Positions 1-8,851 of a stretch of 64,000 nucleotides of DNA are shown here, one piece after another. The stretch comes from Pelagibius sp. Alg239-R121 (GTDB lineage: Bacteria; Pseudomonadota; Alphaproteobacteria; Kiloniellales; Kiloniellaceae). Both the position numbers and the translations under genes were made by a program. Each line of letters starts with the position of its first letter. The stretch's first letter is position 1. The notes below the pieces were generated by a model. That model saw only the letters and a list, made by a program, of their open reading frames with translations. It ran no database searches and was not told the DNA's origin. The stretch covers positions 124,001 through 188,000 of the forward strand of contig NZ_CAMZOF010000003.1 of NCBI RefSeq assembly GCF_947331435.1, written 5' to 3'.

Positions 1-729
1 TCCCACCGTGACCCGTTGAAGCAATGGATCGTTCCCAGCGACGATGTCTGGCAAAAGCGTTTGCCCCAAGCCGGACCGGACCGCCGCGAGTGCGCTTTCC
101 GCGTCATTGACGCGCAGTCGTCCGACGGTTGCTCCTTCGGTCTGCTTGGACATCCAGCGGGCCTGGGGCAGATGCGCATGAGTCTCTTCGTAGGTGATCC
201 ATGGCATCGCGCGAGCCGGGTTCGATGTCGCGCTGTAGAGAGAGTAGGGCAGGTCGGCCAGACGACGGCACAGGCCGGCGTCCTTCTGCGGTCGGGCGAA
301 GCGCAGGGCCAAATCGGTTTCGCGCCGGCTGAGGCTCAGATTGCCGGTTTCCGCTATGGTCTCCAGTTGGAGTCTTGGGTGTTTTGCCATGAGGTCGTCC
401 AGACGTGGGATCAAATGGCTATTCATCAGGATTGGCACCGCGGTGATGCGCACTGTGCCTTCACATTCCTGGAGGGTTCCCATGAGATGTTCTTGCAGCT
501 TTCCGGCAGTCACTTCCATGGCTTGGGCGGCAACAGCTGCGCGCTCGCCTGCCTCGGTCGGGGTTAACTGCCCGTCTGTGCGGCTAAAGAGAGCGGTTCC
601 AAGATCGGCCTCAATTGCCTTGAGGCGCCGCGAAACGGTGGTCTGGTCGATGGCAAGCCGACGCGCTGCTGCCGAAAGAGACTCCGACCTGGAAATGGCC
701 AAGACGAGTTGGAGTGAATTCCATTCCAC
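1..729 (-). CDS. LysR-family transcriptional regulator (3' end outside window)
   Basis: Reading the minus strand from a GTG at 729 gives 243 residues with no stop before base 1, so the gene continues to the left of the window. The N-terminus is a LysR winged helix-turn-helix, including AAARRLAIDQTTVSRRLKAI at about residues 16-35 and LGTALFSRTDGQLTPTEAGE just after it. The rest resembles the LysR effector-binding domain. GTG is chosen because it gives the HTH frame, an in-frame TAG lies three codons upstream, and AGAGG sits about 9 bases before it. The ATG nearby (MEFTPT...) is in another frame and misses the HTH. Its target is unknown; the neighbouring sugar ABC operon runs in the same direction and ends upstream of it. 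Confidence 0.85.
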   Translation of the reverse strand, partial: MEWNSLQLVLAISRSESLSAAARRLAIDQTTVSRRLKAIEADLGTALFSRTDGQLTPTEAGERAAVAAQAMEVTAGKLQEHLMGTLQECEGTVRITAVPILMNSHLIPRLDDLMAKHPRLQLETIAETGNLSLSRRETDLALRFARPQKDAGLCRRLADLPYSLYSATSNPARAMPWITYEETHAHLPQARWMSKQTEGATVGRLRVNDAESALAAVRSGLGQTLLPDIVAGNDPLLQRVTVG

Positions 730-873
730 CAGATGCTACCTCTGCAAAATTGCAGAAAAAGATAACATAAAAAGGCAAAAAATTCGAGAACCTGCAGGTG
801 CGAGTTTCCCGGATGGGCAAAAAAAACGGCGGTACAGTTTCCTGCACCACCGGTTGCTGATTAAAGTTGGCGC

Positions 874-1977
874 TTATTTGCCCCAGATCTTTTTGTATTC
901 GTCGCGATAGCCGTTGCCCGGGTCGAAGCGGTTATCCGGGCCGCCGTCGTAGGCGATGTTGTCGGGTGTCACCACGTGCAGCGGTGAGACGTAGCCTGAC
1001 CACTTTTCATCGGCAAAGGCACGGTTCAGTTCGTCGACCAACTGCCAGCCTTGAAGATTGAGCGGTTCTGCGACCGTCACGGCCTGGTACTGCTGCGCCC
1101 GAACCCGCTGATAGGCTGACTCCGATCCATCGCCTGCGGCCACGTTAATTGGGGCGCCGTCACCCTTGATGCCTGCTGAAGCCAGTGAGGGGCCCATGAA
1201 ATCAAAGTAGAGGTCGTTGATGGCCAGCGAGTGCGTCCACTTTTCTCCGTAGCGTTGTAGCAATGTCGTGGTCAATTGCGGCATGCGGGTCGAGGTGTCT
1301 GCGATGGGAGTATCAACATACTCCAGAACAGTTCCACCGAGGTCTTCGATGACCTCTTTCATGCGGTCGGCTTTGGCGATGGCGATGGAATAGGTCGAAT
1401 CGGTGAAGATCACCACAGCGGGTTTACCGCCAGCGTCCTTGAACGCCCAGTTCGCAGCTGCGCGAGAGACCTCCATAGCGTCGGTCGTGACGTTGGCAAA
1501 AACACCGGTGCCGTCGACCGGTCCGATTACCGGGGCGGAGTGCCAGGAGACCATCTTGATACCTGCCGCCTGTGCTTGCTCGACCCCTGCTTTTTGCTCG
1601 AGAATGTCGGCACCATTGATAACCAATCCGTCCGGCTTCAATGCCAAGGCTTGGCTGAAGGCGGCTTGTCGGCCCGAGACCGATCCGCCACCGTCGATGA
1701 CCCGCACATCCCAGCCGATGGCATCAACGGCCTCTTCGATCCCAGTGGTCACACCGAGCACACCGCCGTTTTTGAGGTCGGCAGCGAGCACGACGATGGT
1801 CTTGCCTTCTGCGGCTTTGGGACCTGTGGTCGGGCCATCCCAACTATCTTGCCGGGTGGCGTACTTTTGGACGACCTTTTCGGCCTCCATCATTTTGTCC
1901 TGGGCAAAAGCGCTTGTTGTGCCTGCAGCGGCCGCCGCAAATGTGGCGGCGGCCAAGGTCAATGCAATATGTTTCAT
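874..1977 (-). CDS. Sugar ABC transporter, periplasmic substrate-binding protein
   Basis: This 367-residue protein has a Sec signal peptide (residues 1-25, likely cleaved after AFA) and the type-1 periplasmic binding fold of the ribose/LacI-like family: IVVLAADLKNGG opens the mature domain and DGLVINGADILEQKAGVEQA follows. It would capture a sugar or sugar acid in the periplasm and deliver it to the permease and ATPase encoded just upstream. It is the last gene of ATPase-permease-binding protein, 26 bases after the permease stop. The ligand cannot be read from sequence. Its position downstream of gluconokinase and gluconate 5-dehydrogenase suggests gluconate, idonate or a related aldonate, but that is an inference. 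Confidence 0.85.
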   Translation of the reverse strand: MKHIALTLAAATFAAAAAGTTSAFAQDKMMEAEKVVQKYATRQDSWDGPTTGPKAAEGKTIVVLAADLKNGGVLGVTTGIEEAVDAIGWDVRVIDGGGSVSGRQAAFSQALALKPDGLVINGADILEQKAGVEQAQAAGIKMVSWHSAPVIGPVDGTGVFANVTTDAMEVSRAAANWAFKDAGGKPAVVIFTDSTYSIAIAKADRMKEVIEDLGGTVLEYVDTPIADTSTRMPQLTTTLLQRYGEKWTHSLAINDLYFDFMGPSLASAGIKGDGAPINVAAGDGSESAYQRVRAQQYQAVTVAEPLNLQGWQLVDELNRAFADEKWSGYVSPLHVVTPDNIAYDGGPDNRFDPGNGYRDEYKKIWGK

Positions 1978-2003
1978 CCTCTTTCCTCCCTAGTATTGTT
2001 GTC

Positions 2004-3092
2004 TTAATTACTGGATTCCGAATGGGTCTCGGGCGTTGACGAGATGGGTTCGTTTTTGGATGGCGGCGAAAGCTTGCGCGCGGCGCTACGTTTGCGCTGG
2101 GCATAGCCTGCGATGCCGATCGCGACCAACAGAGTGACGCCGTTGAACATTGGCTCGACCCAGAAGGATCCGCCAAACTGCTGAATGCCGGAAATGCCAA
2201 CTGCCAGGATAGTGACGCCGATGATCGTGCCCCAGACATTGACGCGGCCGGGCTTGATCGTGGTGGAGCCGAGGAAGGCACCGACCAACGCCGGCAGCAG
2301 AAATTCAAGGCCGACGCTGGCCTGGCCGATGCGCAGTTTAGAGGCCAGAATGATGCCGGCCAGTGCGGTCAGCGTGCCTGAAGTAATGAAGGCGGCCATG
2401 GTATAGCGCTGCACGGGAATACCGTTCAAGGATGCTGCCTTGGGATTGGCGCCGATGGCGTACATGTAACGGCCGATCGGCAGATATTCGAAGATGAGCC
2501 ACATGGCGAGCGCAATCACTAAAACATAGAATCCGGTGATAGGCAGGCCGAAGACCATTGTGCCGTTAATGGCATAGAATCCGTCCGGAAGAATGCCGAC
2601 CACCTGCCGTCCGCCGGTGTGCCAGAGCGCAAGGGCGTAGAGTACGGTGCCCGTGCCGAGTGTGGCGATGAAGCTGTCGATCTTGGCGACTTCAACAAGC
2701 ATCCCATTGCAAAAGCCCACAAAGGCACCGAGCAACAGCACGATCAGAACTGCAAGCGGCCAGGGCAGGCCGCCCCAGGTTTGCAGGCTGATGGCGAGAA
2801 TGTGCCAGAGGACGATACCGTAGCCGACTGTCAGATCAATCTTTCCGGTCACCATCGGGATCATTGCCGCCAGCGACAGCATTGCGATGATTGACTTGTC
2901 GCTCAGGATTGAACGCACGTTCAAAAGCGTGGGAAAGGTGTTGGGCAGCAGGATGGAAAACAGCAGGATCAAAAAGACCGTCAACAGGACGAGACCGTAA
3001 ACCGGCAGAAAGCGGATCAGCTTTTCACCCGGGCTGGCAGTTTGAAGTTCGTGCCGGGTAGGTTCGAGAGCATTGGATTCGATGGATTGCAT
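2004..3092 (-). CDS. Sugar ABC transporter permease (RbsC/XylH type)
   Basis: A 362-residue polytopic membrane protein of the ribose/xylose ABC permease family. A cytoplasmic N-terminus of about 28 residues is followed by a hydrophobic helix (YGLVLLTVFLILLFSILLP) and several more membrane segments. LPALVGAFLGSTTIKPGRVN near residues 263-282 is the cytoplasmic coupling loop typical of the family. The C-terminus is a hydrophilic tail rich in Ser, Pro and Glu. It lies 16 bases after the ATPase stop and 26 bases before the binding-protein start, so the three are probably co-transcribed. It would form the homodimeric membrane channel for the substrate bound by the downstream protein. Confidence 0.87.
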   Translation of the reverse strand: MQSIESNALEPTRHELQTASPGEKLIRFLPVYGLVLLTVFLILLFSILLPNTFPTLLNVRSILSDKSIIAMLSLAAMIPMVTGKIDLTVGYGIVLWHILAISLQTWGGLPWPLAVLIVLLLGAFVGFCNGMLVEVAKIDSFIATLGTGTVLYALALWHTGGRQVVGILPDGFYAINGTMVFGLPITGFYVLVIALAMWLIFEYLPIGRYMYAIGANPKAASLNGIPVQRYTMAAFITSGTLTALAGIILASKLRIGQASVGLEFLLPALVGAFLGSTTIKPGRVNVWGTIIGVTILAVGISGIQQFGGSFWVEPMFNGVTLLVAIGIAGYAQRKRSAARKLSPPSKNEPISSTPETHSESSN

Positions 3093-3108
3093 ATTCTTGT
3101 TCGTCCGT

Positions 3109-4650
3109 TCAAACGGCAGTAGCTGGCACAGCGGATTCTGTTGAGAGAGGCGATGGAATCTCGGCCGCCGACGCCGAATGGATGAGGTTGGCGATGGTCA
3201 AGGCTTCGCCTTCGAGACTGTCGACGACCTGACCGCGGCTGAACACGATCGCGCGGTGACAGATATTAGCGACCTCTTCGAAGTCGGTGGAGATGATAAC
3301 CAGCGCGGTGCCCCCGGCGAGCGCCTGGTTCATGAGGCGGTAGATTTCCGCCTTGGCCCCTACGTCGACGCCGGCTGTCGGATCTTCAGCGATCAGGAGC
3401 TTGCGGTCGGTGGCCAACCATCGGCCGACAACGACTTTCTGCTGATTGCCGCCCGAAAGCGCTTCGACAGGGAGGTCGGGATCATTGGGGCGCAACCCGA
3501 CGGCGTCGCCGATTTCCTGAGCACGTCGGGCCTCGCTGCCGGATGAGGTGAAGGAAAGCAGTTTCCGTCCGGTCGACGCGGGATTAAGGAAGGTGTTCTC
3601 ACGTACGGACAGGGAGAGTGCGACGGATTCTTCAGTGCGGTCGCGTGCGATCAGTCCGATGGCGCTCTCGAGTGCGCCACGTGGTGAGGAGAGGTTCGGC
3701 GCCGCGCCATTGAGGCGCACTGTTCCAGCGTGGACTTCGCAACCGAACAGTGCGCGCCCGACCGATTCCTGTCCTGCACCGCGCAGGCCGACAAGCCCCA
3801 GGATTTCGCCGTTGTAGACGTCGAAATCGACAGGGCCGGCGGTCTCGGTGACAAAATTGCGAACTTCTAGGACGAGCTTTCCCGGTCGTGTGTCGGCTTT
3901 GTGGAACATCTCGTCATTTGGCCGTCCAACGATCAGTTCGACCAAATCGCTTGGATCGGTTTCGCCAATGGCCCGTTCGCCAACTAACCGCCCATCGCGC
4001 AGGACCGCGACGCGGTCGGCAATCTGAAAGATCTCATCGAGCCGGTGCGAGACATAGATAATGCCAACGCCGCGTTCGCGCAGAGGGCGTAACGCCGTAA
4101 ACAGGCGCTCGACTTCGTCTGCAGGCAGGCTCGCGGTAGGCTCATCGAGAACCAGCAGGTCGGCTTCAACGGCCAGGGCACGGGCGATGGCGACCAGAGA
4201 TTTTTCAATGCGGGAAAGTTCCTGGACACGGCGAGTCGGATCTATGTCGCAGCCCATTGCCCGAATGGTCCGTTCGGCCAGCTTTTCCGTCTCCGACCAT
4301 TTGATAAGACCACCGCCTTTGGGAAAACCCTGCGCCAGAGAGATGTTTTCGGCCACTGTCATCCATTCTATCAGGCCGAGATCCTGATGAATGAAGGCGA
4401 CGGTTTGGCGTTCGCCAAAGCGCGAGGGACGGTGCTGGTAAGCTTCGCCACGCACGAGTATGCGTCCGGCGTCCGCCGTGTGAATTCCAGCCAGAGTCTT
4501 TATCAACGTGGATTTGCCAGCGCCGTTTTCACCCAGCAGCGCAACAATTTCACCGGCCTCAATGCTCAGTGATACGGCGTCGAGCGCAAGTGTTCCGCCA
4601 AAGCGCTTGGTGATAGATTCGAAGTACAGGAGCGGCCCTTCCGCTGCCAT
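3109..4650 (-). CDS. Sugar ABC transporter ATPase, two nucleotide-binding domains (RbsA/XylG type)
   Basis: This 513-residue protein carries two fused ABC ATPase domains, as in RbsA, MglA and XylG. Domain 1 has an intact Walker A (GENGAGKSTLIK, residues about 40-51) and Walker B (LLVLDEPTASLP), but its signature reads ELSRIEKSLVAIARA instead of the usual LSxGQ. Domain 2 has a degenerate Walker A (GLRGAGQESVGR), an intact LSGGNQQKVVVGRWL and Walker B LLIAEDPTAGVD. One degenerate site per half is common in this family; the degenerate signature of domain 1 is a subfamily trait to note. It is first in the transport trio, about 100 bases after gluconokinase, and could share that operon. Confidence 0.88.
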   Translation of the reverse strand: MAAEGPLLYFESITKRFGGTLALDAVSLSIEAGEIVALLGENGAGKSTLIKTLAGIHTADAGRILVRGEAYQHRPSRFGERQTVAFIHQDLGLIEWMTVAENISLAQGFPKGGGLIKWSETEKLAERTIRAMGCDIDPTRRVQELSRIEKSLVAIARALAVEADLLVLDEPTASLPADEVERLFTALRPLRERGVGIIYVSHRLDEIFQIADRVAVLRDGRLVGERAIGETDPSDLVELIVGRPNDEMFHKADTRPGKLVLEVRNFVTETAGPVDFDVYNGEILGLVGLRGAGQESVGRALFGCEVHAGTVRLNGAAPNLSSPRGALESAIGLIARDRTEESVALSLSVRENTFLNPASTGRKLLSFTSSGSEARRAQEIGDAVGLRPNDPDLPVEALSGGNQQKVVVGRWLATDRKLLIAEDPTAGVDVGAKAEIYRLMNQALAGGTALVIISTDFEEVANICHRAIVFSRGQVVDSLEGEALTIANLIHSASAAEIPSPLSTESAVPATAV

Positions 4651-4751
4651 TATGTCCTCCCAGGGCTCCGCTGTGTTTTGCGGTTATTATTTACATTTGT
4701 TTCTTTCAGCTGCTGTCGTTCGCCTGCAGCGCTGAGTTTCGCGTTCCGACG

Positions 4752-5297
4752 TCAGTCTGACGTGGTATCCGCCATCCTTCTCTGAATGACCGTGATCTGC
4801 GGAGACTGCATGATTTCAGAGACGATTTTTTTGACCGGCTTCGAAATACTCACTGCCATCGCGCGCTCATCATCATCCGGTCGTTCCAATGTGGCCAATT
4901 GGCTATCCAACAAAGTCGCCGGCATAAAATGACTAGTACGCCGATTGACGCGATGTTGCAGAACCTCGCGGGAACCGTCGAGCAACACGAACAATAGATT
5001 GAGATTTGACGCGCGATTTAGCCGTTCGCGGTAAGTGCGGCGCAAGGCTGAGCAGGCTGCAACGACCATACCGCGGTCCTTCGCCGCGCCAGCAATCCTG
5101 GATCCAACATCGTCGAGCCAAGGTTCACGATCGGCATCGGTCAGCGCCGTTCCGCTGCTCATTTTCTCGATATTGACCTGTGGATGAAACTTGTCGGCGT
5201 CTAGAAATTTAACACGCAGACTCCGGGCCAGCGACCGGGCGATCGTTGTCTTGCCGCAGCCTGACACGCCCATGATGACGATGCCAAGCGGCTGCAT
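4752..5297 (-). CDS. gntK: Gluconokinase
   Basis: The 181-residue product phosphorylates D-gluconate to 6-phosphogluconate with ATP. A P-loop lies at the N-terminus (IMGVSGCGKTTIARSLA), followed by the LDADKFHP and MSSGTALTDADREPWL motifs typical of GntK, and the length matches the family. The open frame extends upstream to 5462 inside the preceding gene, but that extension has no family similarity. ATG at 5297 begins MQPLGIVIMGVSG and lies 4 bases after the stop of the dehydrogenase, indicating coupled translation. With the adjacent gluconate 5-dehydrogenase it forms the last steps of idonate/5-ketogluconate catabolism, feeding the Entner-Doudoroff or pentose phosphate pathway. Confidence 0.92.
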   Translation of the reverse strand: MQPLGIVIMGVSGCGKTTIARSLARSLRVKFLDADKFHPQVNIEKMSSGTALTDADREPWLDDVGSRIAGAAKDRGMVVAACSALRRTYRERLNRASNLNLLFVLLDGSREVLQHRVNRRTSHFMPATLLDSQLATLERPDDDERAMAVSISKPVKKIVSEIMQSPQITVIQRRMADTTSD

Positions 5298-5301
5298 ATG
5301 G

Positions 5302-6069
5302 TCAGAGCGTTGCTGTGACACCGCCGTCAACATAAAGAACGTGGCCATTGACGAAACTGGAAGCCGGCGAGGCGAGGAAGATCGCTGCACCAATGAGCTC
5401 ATCGACGTCGCCCCAGCGCCCGGAAGGAGTTCTGCCAACCAACCAGGCGGTAAAGTCTTCATCTTTGACCAGCGCTTCTGTCAACTCGGTCTTGAAGTAG
5501 CCGGGGCCGAGACCATTGACCTGTATGTTGTGTTTCCCCCAGTCGATCGCCATGCCCTTGGTCAGCATCTTGACCGCGCCTTTCGAGGCCGTATAAGGGG
5601 CGATGGACGGACGTCCCAACTCACTTTGAACCGAGCAGATGTTGATGATCTTGCCCCGTTTTCTCGGGATCATCTGCCGCGCGACCGCCTGTCCGACGAA
5701 GAAGACGCTGTCCAGATTGGTGCGCATCAGTTCTTCCCAGGTTTCAGCAGGAAAATCTTCCAAAGGCATGCGGCGTTGAATACCGGCGTTGTTTACCAGA
5801 ATGTCAAGTTCGCCCACTGAAGACTCAATCTCTGCAATACCTGAGGCGACTGCGCGCTGATCGGTAACGTCGAAGGAAGCGGTATATACCGTTGCCCCCT
5901 CGGATCGGAGACGCACGGCTGCCGCTTCCAGTTTTTCCTGATTGCGGGCATTCAGAATAACTTTTGCACCGGCAGCAGAGAGGCCGCGTGCCAAGGTGTA
6001 GCCGATACCCTGACTCGAGCCAGTGATCAACGCGATGCGGTCGGACAGGTCGAACAAGGCTGCGGTCAT
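5302..6069 (-). CDS. idnO: Gluconate 5-dehydrogenase-like short-chain dehydrogenase
   Basis: A 255-residue classical SDR. The NAD(P) site TGSSQGIGYTLARGL lies near residues 16-30, NNAGIQRRMPLE follows beta-4, and the catalytic Ser-Tyr-Lys set is CSVQSE...YTASKGAVKML. The C-terminus GHVLYVDGGVTATL is typical. Sequence style matches gluconate 5-dehydrogenases (IdnO/Gno), which interconvert 5-ketogluconate and gluconate, although SDR specificity cannot be proved by eye. The next gene is gluconokinase and an L-idonate dehydrogenase lies on the other side, so the idonate to 5-ketogluconate to gluconate to 6-phosphogluconate route is nearly complete here. It is first in the minus-strand operon, below the operator palindromes in the divergent promoter. 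Confidence 0.82.
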   Translation of the reverse strand: MTAALFDLSDRIALITGSSQGIGYTLARGLSAAGAKVILNARNQEKLEAAAVRLRSEGATVYTASFDVTDQRAVASGIAEIESSVGELDILVNNAGIQRRMPLEDFPAETWEELMRTNLDSVFFVGQAVARQMIPRKRGKIINICSVQSELGRPSIAPYTASKGAVKMLTKGMAIDWGKHNIQVNGLGPGYFKTELTEALVKDEDFTAWLVGRTPSGRWGDVDELIGAAIFLASPASSFVNGHVLYVDGGVTATL

Positions 6070-6205
6070 AGAGGCTCCAAATGCTTGAATGTTGAGTAAG
6101 CCGATAACCCGGATCTCAAGGGCTGATCGCTTTCTTTTCCACGTTTGACCGCAATGCCCTGAATCTCACTCGACAGGCTGCATCGACGCCGGAAAAGATG
6201 CATTA

Positions 6206-6219
6206 TGTTATCGATAACA
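6206..6219. promoter_or_regulatory. GntR-type operator palindrome 1
   Basis: TGTTATCGATAACA is a perfect 14-base palindrome in the 310-base divergent region between the dehydrogenase (start 6069) and the hydroxyacid dehydrogenase (start 6380). The same core recurs at 6320-6331 and 11118-11131. It resembles the ATGTTA-n-TAACAT operators of the LacI-family gluconate repressors GntR and IdnR. The LacI-type regulator encoded at 9790-10941 is the obvious candidate binder. Confidence 0.75.
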
Positions 6220-6318
6220 GTCAGTAATTGTCAAGCGGTTGCCCTTCAAAAAACGGTGACGATGCGGGGATGCGAAGAGCGTTGAGGTGACTTGTCAAAG
6301 GCGCTTTTTGCTCTACAA

Positions 6319-6332
6319 TGTTATCGATAACT
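6319..6332. promoter_or_regulatory. GntR-type operator palindrome 2
   Basis: TGTTATCGATAACT contains the 12-base perfect palindrome GTTATCGATAAC at 6320-6331, about 50 bases before the ATG at 6380. Its position suits repression of the plus-strand dehydrogenase pair. It lies 113 bases from palindrome 1, so a looped repressor complex is possible; that is an inference. Confidence 0.72.
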
Positions 6333-6379
6333 TATTCGGCGGCATGTCTCGCCGGCATCAGCCTTCTCGGGAGCTTTCA

Positions 6380-7321
6380 ATGTCGAAGCCGCAGGTTCTT
6401 GTCATCGGTCCTTATCCGCAATGGGATATGGACGCGTTGGACGCTCGTTTCTCACTTCACCGCCTCTGGGAGGCTACGGATCAGGACGCTTTGTTCGCGG
6501 CCCATGCCGACAGTATTCGTGCGGTTGCAACGCGGGGCGATTTGGGGGCCGATGCCGCGCTGATGAAGCGACTGCCGAATCTGGAGATGATTTCCTGCTT
6601 CGGGGTTGGCGTCGACGGCATCGATCTGGAGTATGCGCGTTCCGCATCGATCAAAGTTGCCAACACACCCGACGTCTTGACTGATGACGTTGCCGACATG
6701 GGTGTTGCCCTGCTTCTTGCGGCGGCGCGACGTATACCGCAAGGGGATGTTCATGTGCGTTCCGGCGCTTGGTTGGAAAACGCCATGGGTCTGACCAGCC
6801 GGGTCAGCGGCAAGCGCCTAGGTGTTCTGGGTATGGGCCGGATCGGCGCTGCCCTAGCAAAACGCATGCGGGGTTTCGATATGACGATAGCCTATCACAA
6901 CCGTTCGCGGCGCGATGACATTGATGCGGCTTACATGGAGAGCCCGCAGGCTCTGGCGGCGGCGTCCGACTTTTTGGTCATCACGACAGCGGGTGGTGAC
7001 GGGACGCGGCATATTGTTGATGGTTCGGTCCTGGAAGCCTTGGGGCCCGAGGGTGTTCTTGTTAATATCTCCCGTGGATCAACTGTCGACGAAGAAGCAT
7101 TGATCGATGCGCTGGCGCAAAGGCGGATTGGTGGCGCAGGCTTGGACGTTTTCGCGGCGGAGCCCGATATGGACAGGCGGCTACTCGACTTCGAAAACGT
7201 CGTGGTTCAGCCCCATCATGCCAGCGGCACAGTGGAAACCCGCAAGGCCATGGGCAAGCTTGTTCTCGATAATCTCATTGCGCACTTCGACGGTGTGGAT
7301 CTTTTGACACCTGTTGTCTGA
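6380..7321 (+). CDS. D-isomer-specific 2-hydroxyacid dehydrogenase (2-ketoaldonate/hydroxypyruvate reductase type)
   Basis: The 313-residue protein has the NAD-binding motif VLGMGRIGAALAKRM and the catalytic Arg, Glu and His of the D-2-hydroxyacid dehydrogenase family: NISRGSTVDEEAL, DVFAAEPDM and QPHHASGT. Such enzymes reduce 2-ketogluconate, hydroxypyruvate or glyoxylate. Beside gluconate and idonate genes, 2-ketogluconate is the more likely substrate. The open frame starts earlier at 6287, but that part crosses operator palindrome 2 and has no family similarity. ATG at 6380 (MSKPQVLVIG) follows a CGGGAG ribosome site. It is first of a plus-strand pair with the L-idonate dehydrogenase, 36 bases upstream of it. 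Confidence 0.85.
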   Translation: MSKPQVLVIGPYPQWDMDALDARFSLHRLWEATDQDALFAAHADSIRAVATRGDLGADAALMKRLPNLEMISCFGVGVDGIDLEYARSASIKVANTPDVLTDDVADMGVALLLAAARRIPQGDVHVRSGAWLENAMGLTSRVSGKRLGVLGMGRIGAALAKRMRGFDMTIAYHNRSRRDDIDAAYMESPQALAAASDFLVITTAGGDGTRHIVDGSVLEALGPEGVLVNISRGSTVDEEALIDALAQRRIGGAGLDVFAAEPDMDRRLLDFENVVVQPHHASGTVETRKAMGKLVLDNLIAHFDGVDLLTPVV

Positions 7322-7357
7322 TCTCACTGACGAAGCGAACCTGAAAGGATTTTTACC

Positions 7358-8392
7358 ATGCGTGCGGTTACGATACATGCGCCGAACGACCTCCGGCTTG
7401 ACGATGTGAACCCCGGTGAAGTCGGGGCGAAAGACGTCAAAGTCCGGATCGGCGTAGGTGGAATCTGTGGGTCTGATCTGCACTATTATCAGCATGGCGG
7501 ATTCGGTGCAGTGCGGATTCGTGAACCCATGATCCTTGGTCATGAGATTTCCGGGACTGTGGATGCGATAGGTGCTGAAGTGTCTTCGGTGGCGGTCGGT
7601 GATAAAATTGCCGTTAATCCCAGCGTGCCGTGCGGTGAATGCGGTTACTGTTTGGACGGCAAGCCCAACCACTGTCTCGATATGCGTTTCTACGGCAGCG
7701 CCATGCGCTTCCCCCACGTCCAAGGGGCTTTTCGCGAAGTGCTGGTTGCCAAAGAACAGCAGTGTTTTCCCGTGCCAGCCAACGTTGATCTGACCACGGC
7801 TGCCTTTGCAGAGCCACTCTCGGTCTGCCTGCATGCGGTCAAACGCGCCGGATCAGTAATTGGAAAGAAGGTCTTGGTTACCGGAACCGGTCCAATCGGA
7901 GCGCTTGCTGTCGCAGCTGTGCGAAGGGCTGGCGCCAAAGATATCGTCGCCACAGATGTGATGGATGAGCCGTTAGAGGCTGCGAAGAAGGTTGGCGCGG
8001 ACGAAGTGATTAACGTCGCCAAAAACCCGGAACGCCTGGAGGCTTATGCGGCCAATAAAGGCACCTTCGATATCCAGATTGAAGCCAGCGGGAACGATCG
8101 TGCTATTGTTGCGGGACTGGGGGCGTTGAAGCCACGCGGTGTTCTGGTGCAACTCGGCGTGGGCGGTGATGCGACCTTGCCGCTCGGGCTCATCGTCTCA
8201 AAGGAAATTGACATTCGCGGCACCTTCCGCTTTCACGAAGAGTTCGCCTGGGCAGTCGAATTCCTGTCGCGCGGTTTGATCGACGCGTCACCACTGTTGA
8301 CGGACGTCATTTCGATAGACAAGGCGCTGCAGGCCTTCGAGCTGGCCGGTGATCGCTCAAGAGCGATGAAGGTGCAAATCTCATTCGATTGA
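7358..8392 (+). CDS. idnD: L-idonate 5-dehydrogenase (zinc-dependent MDR)
   Basis: A 344-residue zinc alcohol dehydrogenase. Catalytic-zinc residues lie in GGICGSDLHYYQ and LGHEISG, the structural-zinc cluster is CGECGYCLDGKPNHC, and the Rossmann motif is VTGTGPIGALAVAA. CGSDLHYYQHGGFG is characteristic of L-idonate 5-dehydrogenases, which oxidise L-idonate to 5-ketogluconate. Its product would be the substrate of the SDR at 5302-6069. AAGGA lies 8 bases before the ATG. It is probably co-transcribed with the hydroxyacid dehydrogenase from the promoter controlled by the 6319 operator. A related sorbitol/xylitol dehydrogenase activity is the main alternative. Confidence 0.87.
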   Translation: MRAVTIHAPNDLRLDDVNPGEVGAKDVKVRIGVGGICGSDLHYYQHGGFGAVRIREPMILGHEISGTVDAIGAEVSSVAVGDKIAVNPSVPCGECGYCLDGKPNHCLDMRFYGSAMRFPHVQGAFREVLVAKEQQCFPVPANVDLTTAAFAEPLSVCLHAVKRAGSVIGKKVLVTGTGPIGALAVAAVRRAGAKDIVATDVMDEPLEAAKKVGADEVINVAKNPERLEAYAANKGTFDIQIEASGNDRAIVAGLGALKPRGVLVQLGVGGDATLPLGLIVSKEIDIRGTFRFHEEFAWAVEFLSRGLIDASPLLTDVISIDKALQAFELAGDRSRAMKVQISFD

Positions 8393-8413
8393 CGGCCAAT
8401 TAATCCTTCTGAA

Positions 8414-8851
8414 TTAGACGTCCAGGTCAGCGCCAGCGGCTTCCAGGGCGGCCCTTGCAACCGCACGGTCCTGTTCGCCGCTGCCCGAGCCTACGCCGAT
8501 ACCGCCTATTGGCTCACCCTCAAATCGGATCGGCAGTCCGCCTGGAAGGGGCGTGATGGCGCCATCGGTCGCGAGTCCGAGCGCCATTCCGACATTCATG
8601 TCCAGATTGCCTGTTGCGGCATTCATCGAAGCTGCCGTTCTTGCCTTGGCCGTGGCGCTACGCAAACTGAGGAACTTTGCTCCGCTCATGCGTAAAGACG
8701 CGATCACCTCGCCGCTGCGGTCGACAATCACGATGCACTGCGGAACCTCGATCTTCGTAGCGTGGTCGACCGCTGCAGAGAGCATGGTCAGAGCACCGCG
8801 GTGAGTGAGCACTCTTGAGTCGGCGACGAAGGGTTCGATATTCTCGCTCAC
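8414..8851 (-). CDS. GlcG/HbpS (DUF336) family protein
   Basis: A 145-residue protein of the GlcG/HbpS family, recognisable from VIVDRSGEVIASLRM, the Ala-rich helix SATAKARTAASM and IGGIGVGSGSGEQDRAVARAAL. Members are small alpha/beta proteins often encoded beside dehydrogenases or lactonases; some bind haem or cobalamin, and the role of most is unknown. Its ATG overlaps the gluconolactonase stop by 4 bases, so the two are translationally coupled. It ends 21 bases from the convergent idonate dehydrogenase. A part in aldonate metabolism is suggested only by context. Confidence 0.8.
   Translation of the reverse strand: MSENIEPFVADSRVLTHRGALTMLSAAVDHATKIEVPQCIVIVDRSGEVIASLRMSGAKFLSLRSATAKARTAASMNAATGNLDMNVGMALGLATDGAITPLPGGLPIRFEGEPIGGIGVGSGSGEQDRAVARAALEAAGADLDV

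Noticed and set aside
1276-2007. 243-codon plus-strand open frame
   Set aside because: Antisense to the sugar-binding protein gene, with no recognisable family and no ribosome site.
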